Positions 46,730 through 53,592 of a stretch of 64,000 nt of DNA are shown piece after piece. The stretch's first letter is position 1, and every line of letters begins with the position of its first letter. Below the pieces are notes generated by a model. It was not told where the DNA came from. It searched no databases and was given only the letters and a program-made list of their open reading frames with translations. The stretch is from Thermocrinis albus DSM 14484 (GTDB lineage: Bacteria > Aquificota > Aquificia > Aquificales > Aquificaceae), in the NCBI RefSeq assembly GCF_000025605.1, contig NC_013894.1, forward strand, positions 1,287,529 to 1,351,528, in the 5' to 3' direction. The translations under genes were made by a program, and so were the position numbers.

Positions 46730-47526
46730 ACCATCCTCTCCTTTATCAGGTACTCTATGAGTTCTCCTGCTGTTTTGAAACGCTTGGAAGGATCAGGTTC
46801 CAGCATCTTGGTTAGAAGCCGTTGGGTACGTTCCGACACGTGCTGAGGTATGCTGTATTCTACGGCCTTGTTTTTCTTTATGTCTCCACCAAAGGGCGTC
46901 TCACCCGTCAGCATAAAGAGGAGAACGCAACCTAAGGAAAAGATGTCACTGCTCCTTCGAAGCTCGTTTCTGAATACCTCCGGTGCTATGTACCCTACCG
47001 TACCCTTCACATCTAGCACTGTTTGAGAACCCCTCACCCTCACTAAACCAAAGTCTCCCAGTTTCCACAGAATGTTTTTCATCACCCTCTTACCAAATAT
47101 GTTTTGGGGTTTCACATCCCCGTGTATATAGCCTCTTGTATGAAGGTAATCTAAGCCTTTCGCTACGTGGAACAGAACCCCCAGAGCTTCTTCCTCCGAC
47201 AGCCTTCCCTTTCTTTGTACGTAATCCTTAAGATCTCCCACGTCCATAAGCTCGTAAAGGACATATAGCTCGTTTCTGTCCTTGCGGTACATGTAACTGA
47301 TCATGGAAATTATGTGAGGATGGTTGAAAAGTAAAAGGGTTTGTACCTCTCTTCTGAGGAACTCTACCGTTTCGGGATCGGTGGCCACCTTAAGGGCCAG
47401 AACTCTACCTGCATATCTTCCCCTCAGGACCCTCACTTTGTAGACTTCACCGAAGGTACCCTTACCTAAAAAGGACAGTATCTGGTATGTGTCTAACAGA
47501 ATCTCACCTTCTCGGAAGGACGGCAT
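46726..47526 (-). CDS. Serine/threonine protein kinase (Hanks type)
   Basis: 266 residues, kinase domain only, no membrane anchor. GKGTFGEVYKV (P-loop), VLALKVA (Lys), HGDVKPQNIFG (catalytic loop, Arg of HRD replaced by Gly), LGDFGLVRV, GTVGYIAPEVF and SDIFSLGCVLLFMLTGETPF. The HGD variant lowers dependence on activation-loop phosphorylation in some kinases (established for related families; inference here). Lies 9 bases after phoX in the same operon. Confidence 0.92.
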   Translation of the reverse strand: MPSFREGEILLDTYQILSFLGKGTFGEVYKVRVLRGRYAGRVLALKVATDPETVEFLRREVQTLLLFNHPHIISMISYMYRKDRNELYVLYELMDVGDLKDYVQRKGRLSEEEALGVLFHVAKGLDYLHTRGYIHGDVKPQNIFGKRVMKNILWKLGDFGLVRVRGSQTVLDVKGTVGYIAPEVFRNELRRSSDIFSLGCVLLFMLTGETPFGGDIKKNKAVEYSIPQHVSERTQRLLTKMLEPDPSKRFKTAGELIEYLIKERMV

Positions 47527-47535
47527 AAATCTATT

Positions 47536-49362
47536 TTAAATCTTTGTGCCATCTTCTCTGACTACGCATATAACGGATGGTCTTGGAACAACGGCGTCGT
47601 GAGGCCACGATCCCTTACCTCCTTCTCCAGGATGTTGAATGGCACACAGGAAGGTTCTGTTATCTGAGGTGAACTCCGGTCCGCATATCTCGCACCCTCT
47701 TGGTCCCGAAAGGAACATCTTGAGACTTCTCTCGTAGATGTCCAACACGTAAACACCGTCGTTGACTCTAAGTCTTACATCATCTTCATTTCCATCGGTG
47801 GCTATCCAAACGTTACCAAATCTGTCAAAAGTGATGTTGTCGGGGGCCGATATGGGAGGCGTGTCGGTAGACACTCTCTGACCGTATACGAGGAGTTCCT
47901 TGGTGGGGTCAGGATGCTGTGGTATACCGCAGAGGAGAGGTATCCTCCACGAGAAGGAGGTGGCAGTAGGATCATTGCGCTGTTCTATTATCTCCAAAAT
48001 GTGACCCATGTAGTTATAGGGACGTGGGTTGGCAGGCTCTGGTGAGGTTCTTCTGTCGTTGTAGGTCATCACGGCCCACAGGCTTTGTGTGACTGGGTTC
48101 CACTCTGCATCTTCAGGTCTGTCCATCTTGGTGGCTCCGAGGGAAGTGGCAGCGCCTCTTGTGTCTATAAACACCAAAGCTGGGTCCTGTTTGTAAAGAG
48201 AAGGCAAAGAGGGGTTTACTCTTATCTGACCTGCGGACACTTCTGCCAGCATAACCCACTCTCCCGTCAGGTTGTCGTAGAACTTGGCCACGTAAAGGGT
48301 TCCTTCATCCAACAACTTCATGTTATTTTCTCTGTTGATGGGATCGTACTTGCCCTTAGTTACAAACTTGTAAAGGTGTTGAAAACGTTCGTCATCACCC
48401 ATATACACCACCACCTGACCGCTGGGTGCCACCACACAGGTGGCAGCTTCGTGCTTGAACCTTCCTAAGGCTGTCCTTTTGATGGGTGGTCTGTTAGGAT
48501 CAAGGGGGTCTATCTCCACCACCCAACCAAACTTGAAAGATTCGTAAGGGTTCTTGGACACGTCAAACCGGTCCATATACTTATAAAAACCGTATACATC
48601 AGCGAATCTGCTAGGAACGCCGTACCTTTGGTGGATTTCCCTAACCAGAGTCTCTTGCACACTGTTTATGTCTCCACCAAAGTAGGAGTTAAAGTTCTCT
48701 TCGCAGGTGAGAACCGTTCCCCAAGGGGTTTTACCGGCGGAGCAGTTGTTGAGGGTACCTTCCGCTGAGTCTCCTACATAACGATGTCCCTTAGCTGGAC
48801 CTTCTATAAGACAGCGAGTAGACCCTGTTATCCTCCGATTGTAGTTGGAGCCCACTACTGGCCTGAAGGTGAAGTCGGAGTTTCTGAAGAGTTCCACCAC
48901 GGAGAGGCCGTGAGCTTCTAACATTAGCATAGCTTCCTCGTATGTGGGTTTGCCGAGATGTTCCGGTGGAAAAACAAGCTCTGGGTTGAAATACTCGTGA
49001 TTGACCACCATAATGTAGCGGTTGTTGTGTTCTATCACCCCTATAAAGTCGTTGTTGTAACCAAAGGTTCTTTTCTGTATCTCTACATCCTGTGTTGTTG
49101 TTCCTCCCTCCCTTAGTCTTTGGTAATTTATTCTCTCCTCTTGACGGAAGAGGGGATCACCCCAACCTATCACCATCCTCCACCTGAAACCGTCAGGTAC
49201 CGTAATATCGTCCAAGGTGTTGGGTTTTATACTGTTAAAACGTACCGTAGAAGGTGTTAGGGAAGAGCCACCACCACAGGCTATTAGAAAGGGTGGTATC
49301 GCCAGTAGCATGTCCCTTCTGCTTAACAAAGCCCTTTTGATGAGATCACCTATGTACTCCAT
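47536..49362 (-). CDS. phoX: PhoX-family alkaline phosphatase, Tat lipoprotein
   Basis: 608 residues. N-terminus LLSRRDMLLAIPPFLIACGG combines a twin-arginine motif with a lipobox cysteine. PhoX signatures: TCEENFNSYFGGD, GRFKHEAATCVV, MGDDERFQHLYKFV, DRPEDAEWNP, DNITFDRFGNVWIATDG and CAIQHPGEGG. PhoX enzymes hydrolyse organic phosphate esters outside the cell using Ca/Fe. A four-repeat Pho box lies 44 bases before the ATG. The ATG lies in the 25-bp sequence duplicated at 52501-52525. Confidence 0.92.
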   Translation of the reverse strand: MEYIGDLIKRALLSRRDMLLAIPPFLIACGGGSSLTPSTVRFNSIKPNTLDDITVPDGFRWRMVIGWGDPLFRQEERINYQRLREGGTTTQDVEIQKRTFGYNNDFIGVIEHNNRYIMVVNHEYFNPELVFPPEHLGKPTYEEAMLMLEAHGLSVVELFRNSDFTFRPVVGSNYNRRITGSTRCLIEGPAKGHRYVGDSAEGTLNNCSAGKTPWGTVLTCEENFNSYFGGDINSVQETLVREIHQRYGVPSRFADVYGFYKYMDRFDVSKNPYESFKFGWVVEIDPLDPNRPPIKRTALGRFKHEAATCVVAPSGQVVVYMGDDERFQHLYKFVTKGKYDPINRENNMKLLDEGTLYVAKFYDNLTGEWVMLAEVSAGQIRVNPSLPSLYKQDPALVFIDTRGAATSLGATKMDRPEDAEWNPVTQSLWAVMTYNDRRTSPEPANPRPYNYMGHILEIIEQRNDPTATSFSWRIPLLCGIPQHPDPTKELLVYGQRVSTDTPPISAPDNITFDRFGNVWIATDGNEDDVRLRVNDGVYVLDIYERSLKMFLSGPRGCEICGPEFTSDNRTFLCAIQHPGEGGKGSWPHDAVVPRPSVICVVREDGTKI

Positions 49363-49370
49363 GGCACACC
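49346..49370. repeat. 25-bp duplication, left copy (glycosyltransferase/phoX junction)
   Basis: Perfect 25-of-25 match to 52501-52525 (28 of 29 if extended past one mismatch). This copy contains the phoX start codon and its first codons. The two copies bracket 49371-52500. Confidence 0.9.
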
Positions 49371-49405
49371 CCCTAAGTTGTTTGATATTTAACTTACAAA
49401 AAAAT

Positions 49406-49444
49406 TGTTAAAATTTCATTAAAAAAGAGTTAATAAACGGTTAA
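49406..49444 (-). promoter_or_regulatory. Pho box upstream of phoX
   Basis: On the minus strand TTAACC, TTAACT, TTAATG, TTAACA, each separated by exactly 5 bases (11-bp period). This is the direct-repeat architecture of PhoP (Bacillus, TTAACA) and cyanobacterial SphR (TTAACC-type) sites. The last repeat is 44 bases before the phoX ATG; an AT-rich TTAAATATC follows as possible -10. Confidence 0.75.
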
Positions 49445-49445
49445 T

Positions 49446-49474
49446 CTTTATATCCCACAGGGTTCAGATAAAAC
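49446..49474 (-). repeat. CRISPR-repeat-like 29-mer, left
   Basis: On the minus strand begins GTTTTATCTGAACC and ends GTGGGATATAAAG, the form of many type I-B/III repeats of thermophiles. Differs at 3 of 29 positions from 52472-52500. Solitary; no neighbouring repeat at spacer distance. Confidence 0.5.
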
Positions 49475-49524
49475 TTAGTTAAATGGCCCGATTTTATTAT
49501 GCATAAAAATTAATGTTTTAATAG

Positions 49525-49884
49525 TTAACTCTGCTTATCCTTACGATTATCTATTACAGCTATCACAATTCCAACAATTGAGACAATAATCAGTCCTATC
49601 AGTCCCCACGCCACATTGGATAGTGCCTGAACGAAAAATATCAGACATATCAACAAAGAAAGAGCTCCAGCAATAATTCTTAGAGAATGAAGCCTGAACC
49701 ATGAAAGAACAGAATAGGCAAACATTGAAAAAAGCAATAGATAAGCAATTCCACCAATATGGTATCCGGTTTGATATAACTGCCATGTAACTCCAAAAAA
49801 TTCTTCCTCCCAGCTAACAAAAGGCATAAACCATAGGAATATCCCTGCTACTCCAATGATTACACCCAAAACTCTTCTGTCCAT
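49525..49884 (-). CDS. Small hypothetical membrane protein
   Basis: 119 residues with about four predicted transmembrane helices and a short basic C-terminal tail (DNRKDKQS). RBS GGAGG 6-7 bases before the ATG. No recognised family. Last gene of the AT-rich insertion; the 40 bases between it and the CRISPR-like repeat hold nothing further recognisable. Confidence 0.6.
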   Translation of the reverse strand: MDRRVLGVIIGVAGIFLWFMPFVSWEEEFFGVTWQLYQTGYHIGGIAYLLLFSMFAYSVLSWFRLHSLRIIAGALSLLICLIFFVQALSNVAWGLIGLIIVSIVGIVIAVIDNRKDKQS

Positions 49885-49909
49885 AATTCACCTCCAGTGT
49901 TTTGGTTTT

Positions 49910-50470
49910 TTATAATCCTCTCTTAGGTTTAGCAGTTTCTCTTTTAAAAACTTCATCATCGTCTTGTTCTGCTTTTTTATATAGAGGCAGATGTGTATAA
50001 ATTACATACATATTCCACGAAACCCACGGAGCTTCCAGCCTAACTTCTACATTTCCAAATTTCCACACTGCCAGACCATCAGCAAGATATGGCCTAACAT
50101 ATCTTGAAGGTTTTCCATACTTCGATGCCAGCTGTTTGTACATCACATAAAACTCTTCCTTAGACATAGAAAGAGGAAAAGTATAAACTATCTGAAACAG
50201 AATTTTCTGAAAAAACCAGAATCTTGCGTTGTTGAGATTTTCAATGGGCAATCCTTTAAAATCAATTCCTTCAACATTCGGGTTGTAGATGTCTCCTTTT
50301 ATTATTCTGTAGCCTGAATCTGTAATTTCACCTCCTTCTTTTTTCAGGATTGAAATTGCTTCCTCTTTTGTCGTTTTTCCAAGAATTAGTCCGAAAGGTC
50401 TTGGCTCTTCTGCAAACGCCTGATTGAAAAATAAAAATAAGGAGAATACCAAAATTACCCTTTTAACCAT
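49910..50470 (-). CDS. Secreted hypothetical protein
   Basis: 186 residues with a signal peptide (VKRVILVFSLFLFFNQAFA). The mature part starts with PFGLILGKTTKEEAISILKKEGG, a pattern seen in small periplasmic proteins of unknown function, followed by beta strands and a conserved-looking YKQLASKYGKP. No cysteines or catalytic motif. Lies 14 bases after the TPR-Ppx/GppA gene and probably in one transcript. Confidence 0.6.
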   Translation of the reverse strand: MVKRVILVFSLFLFFNQAFAEEPRPFGLILGKTTKEEAISILKKEGGEITDSGYRIIKGDIYNPNVEGIDFKGLPIENLNNARFWFFQKILFQIVYTFPLSMSKEEFYVMYKQLASKYGKPSRYVRPYLADGLAVWKFGNVEVRLEAPWVSWNMYVIYTHLPLYKKAEQDDDEVFKRETAKPKRGL

Positions 50471-50484
50471 TTTTTTACCTCCGT

Positions 50485-52401
50485 TTATTTCTCTTTTTCA
50501 ATCCAGTATCCATTTAGCATTACATATCCGATAAGCCAGTTCCCATAGCGAGGAAAGATTAACTGTCTCTGTCCGAAATTGAACTCTTTTGAGATGGTAT
50601 TCAACAGTGATATTCCCGATATGAGATTTTCCTGAGTAAATACATCTTTTACTTTTTCAATTTGCTTTTGTGCTCTGTCTTTCAGCTCAGGTTTCAGTTT
50701 TGAGATATCGGGATTCAAAGCCTTTTCAGGGTTTTTGTTTATCGTGTTTAAGAATTTTTCAATATCAGTTGCTGTAAGTTTGACATAGCTTTCTTTAATC
50801 TGTTCGGGCTTCTGCAGTGTGGATAATGCCCATACAGCACCACCTATGAGAAATACATTTTTCCTGTTAACATAAGCTGGATTTTTGCTCTTTTCTCTGT
50901 TAAGTAAGGGAATTATTTCCCTGTGTAAAATTTCTGTCAGTGATTTTTTAAAGCTTCCTCTTTTTATTGCTTCTTCGGTGAGACTTACACTGCCGTAAGG
51001 AATTTCAAAGCTTTTTACGATTATAGAGTCAGCAACTTTTTCAAGATATCCAATCTTTGTGTTTCCACTTCCCACATCAACGACGATTGAGTTGTAATAG
51101 TATTTTGGAGGCAGAGCACCAGCTATGTTGTAAAGGACTTCATCCTGAGCAGTAAGGAACAAAAGCCTGTATCCTGTGAGTGCTTCAATTCGTTTTGAAA
51201 GTTCCTCTTTATTTTTCACAGCCGTGATGGCGCTGCTGGCAACAAGAAATATATTGTTACCTGGCACTCCTTTCTCTCTCATTTTGTTAATGAGAGTTTT
51301 TACAGCCTGAGCAGTCTCCTCTATTCCTTCAGAGGTAAACTCTCCTTTTTCCTTAACTCCTGCAATAATCGTGGTATTGATGTTTTCCCGAAATAGCTCG
51401 TTTATGTCGTAAAGTTCATCCTCTCTCAGAGTAATCTCAAGGGCAATTGCCTTAACTCCCTTTGCACCTATCTCAACCCCACCATAAACAGCTGTTCTCC
51501 TCCGTTCAAGTGAGGCAATATCAGATAAAACCTGAGATGCATAGGCTTCAGCACCAATGGATTTGAAAATCTCGTATGCCTTATTCAGGTAGTCTTTTGC
51601 AAGCTTTTTATCTCCTTTATCCATGAAATACCAGCCAAAATTCTTGTATCCAACTCCTTCCCAGTATTTATCTCCAACTTTTTTAACTCTTTTTAGTCCT
51701 TCATCAAGATAAAAATAGGCATTATCAAAATCCTTTAACTTGCGATATGTATTTCCGAGATTGAGCATTGCTATACCACTTCCATGATAGTCTCCGTATC
51801 TTGTAGAGATATCAATAGCTTTTTTAAAGTATTCTATTGCCTTTGTGTAATCTCCTTTTTTGTCATAAATCACAGCAATGTTGTTATAGGTAGGAGCCTT
51901 GTCCAATTCATTAGTTTGTAGCCTTAGTGATTCCTCATAGTATGATAAAGCTTTGTCAAGTTCACCTTTTTTATCAAAAATTAATGCAATGTTGTTAAGC
52001 TGGGTAGCCTCTAATTTTCTATTTCCCAGTTTTTTAGCTAGATCAAGGCTTCTACTGTGATATAACAGGGCATTATCTAAATCTCCTTTGCTGTCATAAA
52101 CTGATCCAAGCCAGTTATAGATATACATCAAATCATCATCTCTTACTGCATAGGCTTCGGCTTTCTTAAAATTTTCAAGGGCAAGATTGAGCTGACCGGT
52201 CTTGTAATAGGCTATACCCAGACAAAAATAAGCATCCACACTTCTTGGATAAAGTTTTACTGCCTCTTGACCTGCCTGAATTGCCCTTACATAATCCTTT
52301 GCATTCAGATAGTTAGCGCATTCATCAATTGGATTGAGGGCATGAGCTAAAGAGGTGAGAAATAAAATGAAAGCCAGATAGAGAAACGCTATTTTTCTCA
52401 T
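50485..52401 (-). CDS. Exported TPR - Ppx/GppA-like phosphatase fusion
   Basis: 638 residues from ATG 52401 (GGAGGGG 4 bases upstream). Signal peptide MRKIAFLYLAFILFLTSLAHA, then about eight TPRs (residues 22-300, for example LNNIALIFDKKGELDKALSYYEES). From about 305 a Ppx/GppA-type ASKHA domain: GVEIGAKGVKAIALEI, EGIEETAQAVKTLI, ASSAITAVKN, LLFLTAQDEVLYNIAGA, VVDVGSGNTKIGYL and LIGGAVWALS. Ppx/GppA enzymes hydrolyse polyphosphate or pppGpp in the cytoplasm; an exported form joined to TPRs is unusual. A TATAAT lies upstream with TTAACA 10 bases before it. Confidence 0.75.
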   Translation of the reverse strand: MRKIAFLYLAFILFLTSLAHALNPIDECANYLNAKDYVRAIQAGQEAVKLYPRSVDAYFCLGIAYYKTGQLNLALENFKKAEAYAVRDDDLMYIYNWLGSVYDSKGDLDNALLYHSRSLDLAKKLGNRKLEATQLNNIALIFDKKGELDKALSYYEESLRLQTNELDKAPTYNNIAVIYDKKGDYTKAIEYFKKAIDISTRYGDYHGSGIAMLNLGNTYRKLKDFDNAYFYLDEGLKRVKKVGDKYWEGVGYKNFGWYFMDKGDKKLAKDYLNKAYEIFKSIGAEAYASQVLSDIASLERRRTAVYGGVEIGAKGVKAIALEITLREDELYDINELFRENINTTIIAGVKEKGEFTSEGIEETAQAVKTLINKMREKGVPGNNIFLVASSAITAVKNKEELSKRIEALTGYRLLFLTAQDEVLYNIAGALPPKYYYNSIVVDVGSGNTKIGYLEKVADSIIVKSFEIPYGSVSLTEEAIKRGSFKKSLTEILHREIIPLLNREKSKNPAYVNRKNVFLIGGAVWALSTLQKPEQIKESYVKLTATDIEKFLNTINKNPEKALNPDISKLKPELKDRAQKQIEKVKDVFTQENLISGISLLNTISKEFNFGQRQLIFPRYGNWLIGYVMLNGYWIEKEK

Positions 52402-52431
52402 CTTTCCCCTCCAATAAAGCATTAAATTTCG

Positions 52432-52453
52432 ATTGCAATATTATAACATTTTT
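52432..52453 (-). promoter_or_regulatory. Putative promoter of the TPR-Ppx/GppA gene
   Basis: Minus strand: TTAACA, 10 bases, TATAAT, about 35-40 bases before the ATG. A single TTAACA at the spacing that the last Pho repeat would occupy; the other Pho repeats are missing. Confidence 0.4.
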
Positions 52454-52471
52454 ACTGTTAAGCAGTCCTCT

Positions 52472-52500
52472 CTTTATATCCCACGTGGTTCAGATAAAGC
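52472..52500 (-). repeat. CRISPR-repeat-like 29-mer, right
   Basis: 26 of 29 identical to 49446-49474 and in the same orientation; it directly abuts the 25-bp duplication at 52501. Its centre carries the palindrome CCACGTGG. Confidence 0.5.
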
Positions 52501-52525
52501 TCACCTATGTACTCCATGGCACACC
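52501..52525. repeat. 25-bp duplication, right copy
   Basis: Perfect match to 49346-49370. Here it encodes the last residues (CHGVHR) and the TGA of the glycosyltransferase, and still contains the ancestral phoX ATG in another frame. Confidence 0.9.
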
Positions 52526-53592
52526 TCCTCGTATAACTTGGTGAGATTTTTAAAGGTGTTTTCCCAACTGAAGTTTTCCTTCACAAGGGTATGAAGATGA
52601 AGAGCTGTTTCGTAAGAGGCGATAGCACAAGCCTTCTGTATACTTATAGCCAGAGCTTCGGGAGAGTAATCTTCCGCCAAGGTATCTTTTATCAGCTGTG
52701 TTTCCACACCTATGTTAAAACCTGCTACCACAAGACCGCATCCTTGGGCCTCCACCAAGCTATAACCGAAGGTTTCGTATCTGCTACCGGTAACCAGTAC
52801 ATGGTGTTGACGGTATATATCCGCCAAACTTTCTGGATCTTCCACATAACCTAAGTAGCGTACGTTGGGCCTTCTGGAGGCTTCTTTCCTCACCAGATCT
52901 TCCAGAGGTCCTGCACCAACCATCGTAAGAGTGTAATCTTCGGGAGGAAGCAAGGAAAAGGCTTTCAAAACTATATCCACACCCTTCTCGTGGGAAAGCC
53001 TTCCCACATATATGACTCTGCACACATCCTTTCTATACTGGGGATTGGGGTAAAACACATTGGTGTCCACACCCAAGGGCAGGTACCTCAGTAGCTCTCT
53101 CCTTACTCCCAGATCCACTAAGGAGTCCATATGTTGCCGAGAAGGGACCAACACCGTATGAGCGTACTTGTTGACAGCTTCCACCATCTTGCTGAGTAGT
53201 ATCTTTTTCATAGAGCTAGGTAACTTTGTGTGGTAGAGTTCACCTACCGCGTCAGAGTGATAGAAAACTACCGTTGGCACCTCAGGTATGCCTTTGAGAA
53301 CATGGAGTATAAGGTAGGTGCCCCCCATCTCCACCAGGTGCGGTCTTTCTCGCCCAACCACCCGGAGTATCTCCTTAGGATTCAGGAAGAACCTGTATCC
53401 TGCCATCAAAGGAAAGGAGGACAGCTTTATCACCTTGGTGGAAGGACTGAGTTTTAAGTCCCCTGTTTTGGCTGGTATAACGAGAATATGTTCAAAACCA
53501 ACCCTTTCCATAAAGAAGGACTTCTGCCTCAGATAGGTCTTTATACCACCACTCCTGCTGTGTACGTAGGGTGTTATGTCCATTATCCTCAT
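52501..53592 (-). CDS. GT4-family glycosyltransferase
   Basis: 363 residues. GGIKTYLRQKSFFM at the N-terminus, VPSRQHMDSLVDLGV, IYVGRLSHEKGVDIVLKAFSLL, and the donor-binding SRYETFGYSLVEAQGCGLVVAG (E-x7-E motif). GT-B fold, retaining. With the PHP-glycosyltransferase upstream it may build membrane glycolipids that replace phospholipids during phosphate shortage (inference). ATG overlaps the upstream stop. Confidence 0.9.
   Translation of the reverse strand: MRIMDITPYVHSRSGGIKTYLRQKSFFMERVGFEHILVIPAKTGDLKLSPSTKVIKLSSFPLMAGYRFFLNPKEILRVVGRERPHLVEMGGTYLILHVLKGIPEVPTVVFYHSDAVGELYHTKLPSSMKKILLSKMVEAVNKYAHTVLVPSRQHMDSLVDLGVRRELLRYLPLGVDTNVFYPNPQYRKDVCRVIYVGRLSHEKGVDIVLKAFSLLPPEDYTLTMVGAGPLEDLVRKEASRRPNVRYLGYVEDPESLADIYRQHHVLVTGSRYETFGYSLVEAQGCGLVVAGFNIGVETQLIKDTLAEDYSPEALAISIQKACAIASYETALHLHTLVKENFSWENTFKNLTKLYEEVCHGVHR

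Larger units (their letters stand above)
49371..52500. mobile_element. 3.1-kb AT-rich insertion bracketed by a 25-bp duplication
   Basis: The block separates a glycosyltransferase gene from phoX. The flanking duplication contains the stop of the former and the start of the latter, so before insertion the two genes overlapped, and both remain intact now. Inside are three genes much more AT-rich than the flanks, a Pho box, and two CRISPR-repeat-like 29-mers at the edges. No transposase or integrase is encoded, so the mechanism is unknown. Confidence 0.7.

Noticed and set aside
49446-49520. A CRISPR array at the left edge of the insertion
   Set aside because: Only one repeat-like unit is present on each side; no second repeat follows at spacer distance, so no array is called.
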